Shown piece after piece: positions 29,898-37,189 of a stretch of 38,523 bases of DNA (position 1 is the first letter of the stretch; each line of letters begins with the position of its first letter). The stretch comes from Clostridiales bacterium (GTDB lineage Bacteria > Bacillota > Clostridia > Christensenellales > Aristaeellaceae), in NCBI GenBank assembly GCA_004554085.1, contig SFNY01000020.1:1-38523 (forward strand), in the 5' to 3' direction. The notes beneath the pieces were generated by a model that searched no databases, was not told where the DNA came from, and saw only the letters and a list, made by a program, of their open reading frames with translations. Both the position numbers and the translations under genes were made by a program.

Positions 29898-29931
29898 GCA
29901 TCCACGGCCCCCGAACGGGCGCTGTGGATGC
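29898..29931 (+). terminator. Stem-loop between leuS and uppP
   Basis: GCATCCAC (29898-29905) pairs with GTGGATGC (29924-29931), with inner GCCC/GGGC. It lies 22 bp past the leuS stop and is followed by a short CATTTCT, so it is a moderate terminator at best. Confidence 0.5.
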
Positions 29932-29956
29932 ACATTTCTGATGCAAGAGGTGAATC

Positions 29957-30763
29957 ATGAGCATACTTCAAGCCTTCATCCTTGGCGCCGTTCAGGGACT
30001 TACGGAATTTCTGCCGATCAGCTCCTCCGGCCACCTGCTGGTGATCGAAAAGCTGATGGGCATCTCTTCGGACAGCGGCAGTCTGCTGACGCTGAACATC
30101 CTGCTGCACTTTGGCACGCTGGTGGCCGTATTTGCGGTCTACTGGCGGCGCATCTGGAACATGATCTGCCATCCCATCCAGTCGGAGTTGAAGTGGCTGA
30201 TCGTGGCCACCATCCCCGCTGTCGTCGCCGCACTGGTTGTGGACTTCGACGACGCCTTCGAGGGCAAGTTCATCATCTGGTCCTTCTACCTGACCAGCGT
30301 GGTGCTGGTGGCGGGCACCGCCATCAACAAGCACCGCCGCCGCAACCATAGCCTGCACAAGAACGTGCGCTGGTACGACGCGGTCTCCATGGGCGTGATG
30401 CAGGCGGTGGCAATCCTGCCCGGCCTGTCCCGCTCCGGCAGCACCATCTCCGGCGGCGTGGCCAGCGGCCTGTCCCGCAAGCGCGCGGCGGATTTCGCCT
30501 TCCTGATGTCCATCCCGGCCATCCTCGGCTCCGCGGTGCTGGACCTCAAGGACGTGCTCTTCGACGGCGCGGGCGGCAACATCGAGCTGCTGCCCACCGT
30601 GGTCGGCGTGTTTGCCGCCGCCGCCTTCGGCCTGATCGCCATCAAGGGCTTCCTCGCCCTGATCCGCAAGGTCAGCATGAACGTTTTCGCCGCTTACACC
30701 TTCCTGCTGGGCACCGTGCTGCTGCTGAACAAGTACGTGTTCCACTGGATCGAGCTACTGTGA
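29957..30763 (+). CDS. uppP: Undecaprenyl-diphosphatase UppP (BacA)
   Basis: The 268-residue integral membrane protein recycles undecaprenyl diphosphate to the monophosphate carrier used for peptidoglycan export; it also gives low-level bacitracin tolerance. Signature motifs are G-L-T-E-F-L-P-I-S-S-S-G-H-L (residues 15-28, with the catalytic Glu and Ser) and P-G-L-S-R-S-G-S-T-I near residue 155. Seven to eight hydrophobic segments follow the family pattern. The start lies after AAGAGGTG. It is separated from leuS by an 80-bp gap with a hairpin. uppS, encoded later in this window, makes the same lipid. Confidence 0.95.
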   Translation: MSILQAFILGAVQGLTEFLPISSSGHLLVIEKLMGISSDSGSLLTLNILLHFGTLVAVFAVYWRRIWNMICHPIQSELKWLIVATIPAVVAALVVDFDDAFEGKFIIWSFYLTSVVLVAGTAINKHRRRNHSLHKNVRWYDAVSMGVMQAVAILPGLSRSGSTISGGVASGLSRKRAADFAFLMSIPAILGSAVLDLKDVLFDGAGGNIELLPTVVGVFAAAAFGLIAIKGFLALIRKVSMNVFAAYTFLLGTVLLLNKYVFHWIELL

Positions 30764-30767
30764 GGAT

Positions 30768-30808
30768 ATGAAAAGAACCGGTTCCGCAATGGGATCGGTT
30801 CTTTTCAT
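30768..30808. terminator. Bidirectional terminator between uppP and nitroreductase
   Basis: An 18-bp stem (arms 30768-30785 and 30791-30808) has A-rich left and T-rich right flanks (AAAAGAACCG / CGGTTCTTTT), with one G-U pair and a 5-nt loop. It works in both directions between convergent genes. Confidence 0.85.
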
Positions 30809-30814
30809 ATGTCT

Positions 30815-31480
30815 TTATTTCCAGTGGAAGTTCTCCCGGCCTGCGCCGAGCTCGAAGTGGTACTTCACAATGCCCAGATCGATCCTGCTGTAGAAGCCCG
30901 TGCCCGCCTTCGCGGCCACCGCGCCATCCTCCAGCGCGAACCTGAACTTCTGCTGATTGATCGCCGTGGGAGCCAGCAGTGCGGCCTCCACGCCCGCGCG
31001 GAACCAGTCGGGAACCTCGCCCTTCGCTGCCATGACCTGCTCCACCGATTTGGACTTGTGCGGCACGCCCTGCGTCGCGCCGTAGCCCAGAGCGATCACG
31101 ATGCACAGCTTCTCCCCCGCATCCAGCTTACAGGCAGCCTTGCTCTTATCGTAGCTCATCGCCACCCAGCAGCTGTTCAGCCCCAGCGACTGGGCCAGCA
31201 GCACCAGCCGCTCGCCGTAGTAGCCGCATTTTTCCTCCAGCTCCGGCCCCTTTTTGCCCGCCAGTGCAATGTAGTTTTTCACGCCGCTGAACCTTCCGTA
31301 GCGCGCCATGAAGCCGCTGAACGCCTCCGGCTCGTCCTTCACCAGCTGAATGTGCAAATCCCCCTCCCGGTTGCAGGCGGCGATCTCCGCCTCCAGAACG
31401 TCCACCACGTCCGCCGCAAGCGGCCTGTCCACGTAGCTGCGCACGCTGTGCCGCGCGCGCATCGCCTCCATCATTTCCAT
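30815..31480 (-). CDS. Nitroreductase-family FMN oxidoreductase
   Basis: The 221-residue product matches the nitroreductase superfamily: R-A-R-H-S-V-R-S-Y near the start (FMN phosphate contacts), a central E-K-C-G-Y-Y-G-E-R-L-V-L-L-A-Q-S-L-G-L-N-S-C-W-V-A helix, and A-L-L-A-P-T-A-I-N-Q-Q near residue 178. Members reduce nitro, quinone or flavin substrates with NAD(P)H. The start at 31480 follows GAGGAGG. It is divergent from an XRE regulator and may be its target. The physiological substrate is unknown. Confidence 0.85.
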   Translation of the reverse strand: MEMMEAMRARHSVRSYVDRPLAADVVDVLEAEIAACNREGDLHIQLVKDEPEAFSGFMARYGRFSGVKNYIALAGKKGPELEEKCGYYGERLVLLAQSLGLNSCWVAMSYDKSKAACKLDAGEKLCIVIALGYGATQGVPHKSKSVEQVMAAKGEVPDWFRAGVEAALLAPTAINQQKFRFALEDGAVAAKAGTGFYSRIDLGIVKYHFELGAGRENFHWK

Positions 31481-31597
31481 CCTTTTTCCTCCTCTCTTTC
31501 TTCTCATTGTCTTCTCTGTTTCTCACGGATTTCCTTCATTTATCTGCGCATTTCTCCGTGAAAATAAACCCCAGATTCCCTCTTTGCGATGCAACAA

Positions 31598-31637
31598 TAC
31601 CGAATTTTTCGGTATTTCAGTACCGAGAATATCGGTG
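31598..31637. promoter_or_regulatory. Two tandem palindromic operators before the XRE gene
   Basis: TACCGA-N5-TCGGTA at 31598-31614 and TACCGA-N5-TCGGTG at 31621-31637 have the same half-sites and spacing, and their centres are 23 bp apart, about two helical turns. They lie 30-69 bp before the ATG of the HTH gene. They are most simply the binding sites of that regulator, affecting itself and perhaps the divergent nitroreductase. Confidence 0.75.
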
Positions 31638-31666
31638 CGGCATACGATCATGTAGAGGTGAACTGC

Positions 31667-31909
31667 ATGAAGAAATATCAGCGCATCCGCGACCTTCGCG
31701 AGGATGCGGATCTGTACCAGCGGGATCTGGCGAAGCTGCTAAGCTGCTCCCAGCAGACGTACAGCGACTACGAGCGCGGCGTGGTGGACATCCCCACCGA
31801 GGTGCTGATCGCGCTTGCGGACTACTACGACACCACGACCGACTACATCCTGGGGCGCACGAACCAGCGCGGTGGCATCCACGGCAGAAAGCCGCAAAAC
31901 CAGGGCTGA
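31667..31909 (+). CDS. XRE-family HTH transcriptional regulator
   Basis: The 80-residue protein is a single Cro/C1 HTH domain: R-I-R-D-L-R-E-D-A-D-L, then Q-R-D-L-A-K-L-L-S-C-S-Q-Q-T-Y-S-D-Y-E-R-G and a final helix with L-A-D-Y-Y-D-T-T-T-D-Y-I-L-G-R-T. The tail is short and basic. A GAGGTGA site sets the ATG at 31667 inside a longer open frame. Two matching palindromes lie upstream. It is divergent from the nitroreductase gene and is followed by the rpsB promoter. The family is certain; the signal it responds to, if any, is unknown. Confidence 0.92.
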   Translation: MKKYQRIRDLREDADLYQRDLAKLLSCSQQTYSDYERGVVDIPTEVLIALADYYDTTTDYILGRTNQRGGIHGRKPQNQG

Positions 31910-31945
31910 AACCGGCATTTTCGGGTCAAAATTAACATATTCGCC

Positions 31946-31974
31946 TTGTTTTTCGGGCATGCTTGTGCTATAAT
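31946..31974 (+). promoter_or_regulatory. Sigma-A promoter for rpsB-tsf
   Basis: TTGTTT at 31946-31951, 17-bp spacer, TATAAT at 31969-31974. The transcript would start near 31981 with a leader of about 120 nt. Confidence 0.75.
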
Positions 31975-31980
31975 CTTTCA

Positions 31981-32091
31981 GGATCGAAATTTGGATCCAG
32001 AACGCACCCGCGCCGATTCGTGCGGCGGTTGCCCCTTTTGCGAGGGGTGCCGCTCGAAGATGAAGCCCGGGGAGGTTTACAAACAAAAGGA
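31981..32091 (+). promoter_or_regulatory. Structured rpsB leader
   Basis: The leader has a small GGATC-type hairpin at 31981-31999 and a stronger one at 32022-32053 (outer GCGGC/GCCGC, inner GCCCC/GGGG). S2 autoregulation through an rpsB leader is known in bacteria, and this region could serve that purpose, but I could not match it to a defined leader family. Confidence 0.45.
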
Positions 32092-32101
32092 GGAAACCCA
32101 A

Positions 32102-32833
32102 ATGGCAGTTATTTCCATGAAGCAGCTGCTCGAGGCTGGCGTGCACTTCGGCCACCAGACCCGCCGCTGGAACCCCAAGATGGCGCAGTACATCTTCACC
32201 GAGCGCAACGGCATCTACATCATCGACCTGCAGAAGACCGTTCGCAAGATCGACGAGGCCTACATGTTCGTGCGCAACCTGGCGCTGGAAGGCAAGTCCA
32301 TCCTGTTCGTCGGCACCAAGAAGCAGGCTCAGGAGTCCATCGAGGCTGAGGCGAAGCGCTGCGGCATGTATTTCGTCAACAATCGCTGGCTGGGCGGCAC
32401 CCTGACCAACTTCCGCACCATCCAGACCCGCATCAAGAAGCTCAACGAGATCGACAAGATGGAGAAGGACGGCCAGTTCGACGTTCTGCCCAAGAAGGAA
32501 GTCATCAAGCTGTGCGCCGAGCGCGAAAAGCTGCTGAAGAACCTGGGCGGCATCCGCGAGATGAAGAAGCTCCCCGGCGCCCTGTTCGTCGTCGATCCCC
32601 GCAAGGAGCGCATCGCCGTGCAGGAAGCCCGCATCCTGGGCATCCCGATCGTGGCCATCGTTGACACCAACTGCGATCCCGACGAAATCGACTACGTGAT
32701 TCCCGGCAACGACGACGCCATCCGCGCCGTGAAGCTGATCGCCGGCAAGCTGGCCGACGCCGTTCTGGAAGGCAAGCAGGGCGAGCAGATCGAGGACGAG
32801 GCTGCTCCCGCTGTTGAGGCAGCTGCCGAATAA
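32102..32833 (+). CDS. rpsB: 30S ribosomal protein S2
   Basis: The 243-residue protein is standard S2: M-A-V-I-S-M-K-Q-L-L-E-A-G-V-H-F-G-H-Q at the N-terminus, W-N-P-K-M, I-I-D-L-Q-K-T-V near residue 40, N-N-R-W-L-G-G-T-L-T-N-F near 95, and I-V-A-I-V-D-T-N-C-D-P near 185. The acidic Ala/Glu tail is usual. It assembles at the cleft of the small subunit with S1-binding neighbours. AAGGAGG precedes the ATG. The rpsB-tsf-pyrH-frr order is conserved in bacteria. Confidence 0.97.
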   Translation: MAVISMKQLLEAGVHFGHQTRRWNPKMAQYIFTERNGIYIIDLQKTVRKIDEAYMFVRNLALEGKSILFVGTKKQAQESIEAEAKRCGMYFVNNRWLGGTLTNFRTIQTRIKKLNEIDKMEKDGQFDVLPKKEVIKLCAEREKLLKNLGGIREMKKLPGALFVVDPRKERIAVQEARILGIPIVAIVDTNCDPDEIDYVIPGNDDAIRAVKLIAGKLADAVLEGKQGEQIEDEAAPAVEAAAE

Positions 32834-32930
32834 GCAATCGAATATTTCCGCATGCGACAAACGGCCCGTCCGGATGCCGCATGCATCGTGTAAGGGACTG
32901 TGCTCCCGAGACAGACAGGAGGAAAACAAA

Positions 32931-33807
32931 ATGGCTGAAATTTCCGCAAAGGTTGTTATGGATCTGCGCGGCCGCACCGGTTGCGGCATGATGGATTGCA
33001 AGAAGGCCCTGGCCGCCTGCGAAGGCGACATCGAGAAGGCCATCGACTATCTCCGCGAGAAGGGCCTGGCCAAGGCCGCGAAGAAGCAGAGCCGCATCGC
33101 CGCTGAGGGCGTGGTCGGCGCATACATCTGCGCTGAGTGCGGCACCGGCGCTCTGGTCGAAGTCAACTGTGAGACCGACTTCGTCGCCAACACCCCCGAG
33201 TTCAAGGAGATGGTGCAGGCCATCGCCAAGACCATCGCTTCCGCCAATCCCGCCGACGTCGACGCCCTGCTGACCTGCAAGGTTGCCGACGGCGAGCAGA
33301 CCGTGGGCGATCTGATCACCGAGAAGACCGCCAAGATCGGCGAGAAGATCTCCGTGCGCCGCTTCGTGCGCTACGACGGCAAGGACGGCATCGTGGATTC
33401 CTACATCCACATGGGCGGCAAGGTTGGCGTTCTGGTTCTGGCGCAGGGCGAGAAGAACGACACCGTGGCCGAGGTGCTGCATGACGTCGCGCTGCAGATC
33501 GCAGCCGCTTCCCCCGTCGCTCCCGAGTACGTCACCCGCGATCAGGTCAATCCCGAGCACCTGCATCACGAGACCGAGATCCTGGCCGCACAGGCCCGCA
33601 ACGAGGGCAAGCCTGAGAAGATCATCGAAAAGATGGTTCAGGGCCGCATCAACAAGTTCTACGAGGAAGTCTGCCTGCTGGAGCAGGTCTTCGTCAAGGA
33701 CGGCGAGACCCGCGTTGGCAAGATGATCGAGAACCGCGTGCCGCCTCGAGAAGAAGGTCAGCGACCTGGCGGCCGAGGTTGCCGAGCAGATCGGCGGCAA
33801 GGCATAA
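32931..33807 (+). CDS. tsf: Elongation factor Ts, with an apparent frameshift near the 3' end
   Basis: EF-Ts exchanges nucleotide on EF-Tu. The N-terminal UBA-like domain (D-L-R-G-R-T-G-C-G-M-M-D-C-K-K-A-L) and the core with L-V-E-V-N-C-E-T-D-F-V-A-N are clear, as is E-E-V-C-L-L-E-Q-V-F-V-K-D. At about 33741-33746 the reading frame changes: continuing straight gives an out-of-family basic tail that would run through the terminator and into pyrH, whereas shifting one base at CCGCCTCGAG gives L-E-K-K-V-S-D-L-A-A-E-V-A-E-Q-I-G-G-K-A and TAA at 33805-33807. The feature length, 877 nt, is one more than a multiple of three. Either one base is extra or the frame is changed by the ribosome; a sequence error is the simplest explanation. 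Ribosome site GGAGG precedes the ATG. Confidence 0.9.
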
Positions 33808-33819
33808 GCTTGCAAATAG

Positions 33820-33850
33820 AAAAGGAACGTGTCAAAGCGTTCCTTTTTTT
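33820..33850 (+). terminator. Intrinsic terminator after tsf
   Basis: AAAAGGAACG (33820-33829) pairs with CGTTCCTTTT (33838-33847), followed by a T tract to 33850. It lies 12 bp past the corrected tsf stop, supporting that stop as the natural end. Confidence 0.9.
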
Positions 33851-33903
33851 CGGCCATCCCGAGCACATATCAACGATTTTCATGAGAAAGGCAGGAGAAA
33901 CTC

Positions 33904-34626
33904 ATGTATAAGCGCATCGTACTGAAGCTCAGCGGCGAGACCCTCGCCCCGGAGAAGATACCCGCCGACAAGGGCGCATCCCTGACCTTCGACGCGACCC
34001 GCGTGGATCGCGCCGCGGCAGCCATCGTCAGGCTCCACGACCTGGGCGTGCAGGTAGGCGTGGTCATGGGCGGCGGCAACATCTGGCGCGGACGCTTCAC
34101 CGACGCGATGAACCCGGTGCAGGCCGATCAGATGGGCATGCTGGCCACCATCATCAACGCGCTGGCCGTGCAGGACGCCATCCTGCGCCAGGGCCGCAAG
34201 GCCACCGTGTTCACCCCCCAGGAGATGACTCGCTTCGCCGAGCACTACCGCGCCGACCGCGCCGTGAAGTGCCTAGAGGACGGCGAGATCGTGCTCCTCG
34301 CCGGCGGCAGTGGCAACCCCTTCTTCACCACCGACACTGCCGCCAGCCTGCGCGCAGCCGAAATCGGCGCGGACGCGGTGTTCAAGGGAACCACCGTGGA
34401 CGGCGTGTTCGACAGCGACCCCCGCAAGAACCCGAACGCGAAGCTCATCAAGGACATCAGCTATCAGGAGGCCATCGACAGGGGCCTCAAGGTGATGGAC
34501 GCATCGGCCTTCCAGCTCTGCAAGGAGCAGAGGATTCCCTGCATCCGCGTGTTCAACATGGACGATCTGGAGAACATCATCCGCGTCGCCCAGGGCGAGG
34601 ACATCGGCACCGTGGTGCACGCATAA
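33904..34626 (+). CDS. pyrH: Uridylate kinase
   Basis: The 240-residue UMP kinase of the amino-acid-kinase fold makes UDP from UMP. Typical segments are I-V-L-K-L-S-G-E-T-L (5-14), G-V-V-M-G-G-G-N-I-W-R-G (52-63), A-D-Q-M-G-M-L-A-T-I-I-N, G-N-P-F-F-T-T-D-T-A-A, and A-V-F-K-G-T-T-V-D-G-V-F-D-S-D-P. It lies after the tsf terminator with AGGAG before the ATG, and no clear promoter was located in the 53-bp gap. A terminator follows at 34644-34673. Confidence 0.96.
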   Translation: MYKRIVLKLSGETLAPEKIPADKGASLTFDATRVDRAAAAIVRLHDLGVQVGVVMGGGNIWRGRFTDAMNPVQADQMGMLATIINALAVQDAILRQGRKATVFTPQEMTRFAEHYRADRAVKCLEDGEIVLLAGGSGNPFFTTDTAASLRAAEIGADAVFKGTTVDGVFDSDPRKNPNAKLIKDISYQEAIDRGLKVMDASAFQLCKEQRIPCIRVFNMDDLENIIRVAQGEDIGTVVHA

Positions 34627-34643
34627 TGCAATTCATCCCATTG

Positions 34644-34673
34644 ATCCCGGGCGCGGCCGCGTCCGGGATTTTT
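34644..34673 (+). terminator. Intrinsic terminator after pyrH
   Basis: ATCCCGG (34644-34650) pairs with CCGGGAT (34663-34669) around a GC-rich inner region, followed by TTTTT. It ends the unit just before the frr promoter. Confidence 0.85.
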
Positions 34674-34702
34674 CATTTGGACGCGCTCTGTAAATTTTTC
34701 TC

Positions 34703-34731
34703 TTGCCATTTTGCCCGAAAACATGTACAAT
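34703..34731 (+). promoter_or_regulatory. Sigma-A promoter for frr
   Basis: TTGCCA at 34703-34708, 17-bp spacer, TACAAT at 34726-34731, about 46 nt before the ATG at 34784. Confidence 0.75.
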
Positions 34732-34783
34732 AGTAGTTAGAAAAATAAGCGCTACGGGCGCATTGAATTTTGGAGGTACGCTC

Positions 34784-35341
34784 ATGTATAAAGCTACGAT
34801 CAAAGCCACCGGCGAAAAGATGGACAAGACAATCGCCGTCATTCAGAAGGATCTGGCCACCCTGCGCGCCGGTCGTGCGAATCCGCAGATTCTGGACAAG
34901 ATTACCGTGGATTACTATGGCACCCCCACCGCCCTCAATCAGGTGGGCAACATCTCCTCTCCGGAGCCGCGCATGCTGGTGATCGCACCCTGGGAGCCGA
35001 GCATGATCTCCCCCATCGAGAAGGCCATCCAGAAGTCCGACATCGGCATCAATCCCTCCAACGACGGCAAGGTCATCCGCCTGATGGTGCCGGAGCTGAC
35101 CGCCGAGCGCCGCAAGGATCTGTGCAAGCAGGTGAAGAAGCGCATCGAGGAGGGCAAGGTCGCCATCCGCTCCATCCGCCGCGACGCGATGGAGGCCATC
35201 AAGAAGATGAAGAAGGATTCCCAGATCACCGAGGACGACCAGAAGGCCGCCGAGAAGGAGCTTCAGAAGCTCACCGATTCCAAGATCGAGACCATCGACA
35301 AGGTGGGCGCCGCGAAAGAAAAGGAGATCATGGAGGTCTGA
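34784..35341 (+). CDS. frr: Ribosome recycling factor
   Basis: The 185-residue protein releases ribosomes after termination with EF-G. It shows the standard L-A-T-L-R-A-G-R-A-N-P-Q-I-L-D-K-I-T-V-D-Y-Y-G-T-P-T block (residues 25-50), domain II with I-S-S-P-E-P-R-M-L, and the third helix V-R-L-M-V-P-E-L-T-A-E-R-R-K-D-L (here I-R-L-M). Length is exactly typical. TGGAGGT sets the start; the open frame upstream overlaps the promoter. A stem-loop follows, so frr may be partly separate from uppS. Confidence 0.97.
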   Translation: MYKATIKATGEKMDKTIAVIQKDLATLRAGRANPQILDKITVDYYGTPTALNQVGNISSPEPRMLVIAPWEPSMISPIEKAIQKSDIGINPSNDGKVIRLMVPELTAERRKDLCKQVKKRIEEGKVAIRSIRRDAMEAIKKMKKDSQITEDDQKAAEKELQKLTDSKIETIDKVGAAKEKEIMEV

Positions 35342-35407
35342 TTTGCAGGCGAATCGCCGGCCCCCGTTTTCCGCTCCGGAGCTTTCCGGAACCCAATAGA
35401 ATTCCGT

Positions 35408-35433
35408 GTGGGCAGCTGCAATGGGCTGCCCAC
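35408..35433 (+). terminator. Stem-loop between frr and uppS
   Basis: GTGGGCAGC (35408-35416) pairs with GCTGCCCAC (35425-35433). The tail GTCCTTTAT is weakly T-rich, so some read-through into uppS is likely. Confidence 0.5.
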
Positions 35434-35471
35434 GTCCTTTATCCCGCAAATCGATGCCAAAGGAGTGCGCC

Positions 35472-36332
35472 ATGTTCACAAACAAGCTATCCAAACTGCT
35501 GACCAAGCTCCTTCGCACCCAGCCGAAGTACATCACCGCCAGCGTCTCCCCCGCCTCTGCGGCGCCGGATCTGATGCTGCCGCCGGATCGCCTGCCCGCA
35601 CACGTGGCCATCATCATGGACGGCAACGGACGCTGGGCCCAGCAGCGCGGTCTGCCCCGCTCCGCCGGTCACGCCGCCGGAACCGAGGCCCTGCGCGACA
35701 TCATCCGCGCCAGCGACGACTGGGGCGTCCAGGCGCTGAGCCTGTACGCCTTCTCCACGGAGAACTGGGCGCGCTCGAAGGACGAGGTCAATGCACTGAT
35801 GGGCCTGCTGTTGAAGTACTTCAATTCGGAGATCGACGAGCTGGACGAAAAGAACGTGTGCATCCGCATCCTGGGCGACGTGGACGGCCTGCCCGAGCCC
35901 CAGCGCGACGCAGTCAACCGCGCCATGGAGCGCACGAGGGACAACACCGGCCTGAAGCTGAACATCGCGCTGAACTACGGCGGCCACGCGGAGCTGATCC
36001 GCGCCGCGCAGGCGCTTGCGGTCAAGGTCGTGGCGGGAGAAATGAAGCCCGAGGAGATCACGAACGAAGCCTTCGAGGCTGAGCTGTACACGGCAGGCCT
36101 TCCGCCGGTGGATCTGCTGATCCGCACCAGCGGCGAGGTGCGCACCTCCAACTTCCTGCCCTGGCAGACCGCCTATGCGGAGATGATCTTCGATCCGGTG
36201 CTCTGGCCGGACTATGACCGCGCGCACTACCTCAAGAACCTGCGGGAGTACGCCGCCCGCGACCGCCGCTTCGGCGGCGTCAAGTCCGCGGAGACAGAAC
36301 CCACGAAAGAAACTACGGAGGGATCCAATTGA
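35472..36332 (+). CDS. uppS: Undecaprenyl diphosphate synthase
   Basis: The 286-residue cis-prenyltransferase makes the C55 carrier lipid precursor. Hallmarks are I-I-M-D-G-N-G-R-W-A (catalytic Asp), the G-H-A-A-G block, S-L-Y-A-F-S-T-E-N-W, and R-T-S-G-E-V-R-T-S-N-F-L-P-W-Q-T-A-Y-A-E. It is about 35 residues longer than usual, with a basic N-terminal extension of roughly 35 residues and a polar Thr/Glu-rich C-terminus. AAAGGAG precedes the ATG. Its stop overlaps the cdsA start by 4 nt (TTGA), coupling the two membrane-lipid genes. Confidence 0.95.
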   Translation: MFTNKLSKLLTKLLRTQPKYITASVSPASAAPDLMLPPDRLPAHVAIIMDGNGRWAQQRGLPRSAGHAAGTEALRDIIRASDDWGVQALSLYAFSTENWARSKDEVNALMGLLLKYFNSEIDELDEKNVCIRILGDVDGLPEPQRDAVNRAMERTRDNTGLKLNIALNYGGHAELIRAAQALAVKVVAGEMKPEEITNEAFEAELYTAGLPPVDLLIRTSGEVRTSNFLPWQTAYAEMIFDPVLWPDYDRAHYLKNLREYAARDRRFGGVKSAETEPTKETTEGSN

Positions 36333-37183
36333 CCAAGAGAGTGCTCACCGGCGCGGCCTTTGCCCTGCTGGTACTCGCTGGCGTGCTGCTGCAGGGCTGG
36401 GTGATGTTTGCCCTGATCTCCCTGGCGATGGTCGTCAGCGTGTTTGAAATGTATCGGGCCATTCGCGCCACCGGCATCGAACCGGTGCGCTGGGCGGGCT
36501 ATTTCTTCTGTGCCATCTCCATTGCGGCGCAGGCGGGCGCGTTTTATCTTTCCAAAGACATGCACCTGTCCATGTATGCGCTGCTCATCAGCGTGATGGC
36601 CGCGATGATCCGACTGGTGATGCGGGGCAAGGTCGCCGTGGACAGCCTGATGGCCACGGTGTTCCCCATGCTCTATCCGGGCATCTTTTACCTGGCGCTG
36701 ATGGATCTGCTGCGGCTGAAGAATCCCGCGGTGGTCACCGTCGCGCTGGTGCTGGCCTTCTTCTGCGCCTCCATCAACGACGTGTTCGCACTGTTCACCG
36801 GCATGTGTCTCGGCAAGCACAAACTCTCGCCCATCCTCAGTCCGAAAAAGACCGTGGAGGGCTCCATCGGCGGCCTCGCGGCCAGCGTGCTCTTTGCCAT
36901 GGCCGTTCCGTCGCTGGTGCGGCTGATCTTCAGCGGCAATCCCGACTTCGTGGCAGGGCTTGCCGTGCTGCCCCCGCTGTGGGCCTTCGCCATCCTCGGC
37001 CTGGTTGCCGGAGCGTTCTCGCAGGTCGGCGATCTGGCGGCCTCGATGGTCAAGCGCCACTGCGGTGTGAAGGACTTCGGCCACATCCTGCCCGGTCACG
37101 GCGGCGTCATGGATCGCATGGACGGCATACTTTTCTGTGGCGTGGCCTGCATCCTCTTCTTTACCATTACAGGATTGGGATAA
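36329..37183 (+). CDS. cdsA: Phosphatidate cytidylyltransferase
   Basis: The 284-residue multi-pass membrane enzyme converts phosphatidate and CTP to CDP-diacylglycerol. The C-terminal signature is visible: S-Q-V-G-D-L-A-A-S-M-V-K-R, V-K-D-F-G, P-G-H-G-G-V-M-D-R-M-D. About seven hydrophobic segments precede it. The start is TTG, preceded by GGAGGG and overlapping the uppS stop; no ATG in a sensible position exists. It is followed after 6 bp by dxr. Confidence 0.95.
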   Translation: MTKRVLTGAAFALLVLAGVLLQGWVMFALISLAMVVSVFEMYRAIRATGIEPVRWAGYFFCAISIAAQAGAFYLSKDMHLSMYALLISVMAAMIRLVMRGKVAVDSLMATVFPMLYPGIFYLALMDLLRLKNPAVVTVALVLAFFCASINDVFALFTGMCLGKHKLSPILSPKKTVEGSIGGLAASVLFAMAVPSLVRLIFSGNPDFVAGLAVLPPLWAFAILGLVAGAFSQVGDLAASMVKRHCGVKDFGHILPGHGGVMDRMDGILFCGVACILFFTITGLG

Positions 37184-37189
37184 AATGAG

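Noticed and set aside
32814..33911. Uninterrupted tsf reading frame through to pyrH
   Set aside because: The last 50 or so residues are out of family and cross an intrinsic terminator; the shifted frame gives the expected ending.
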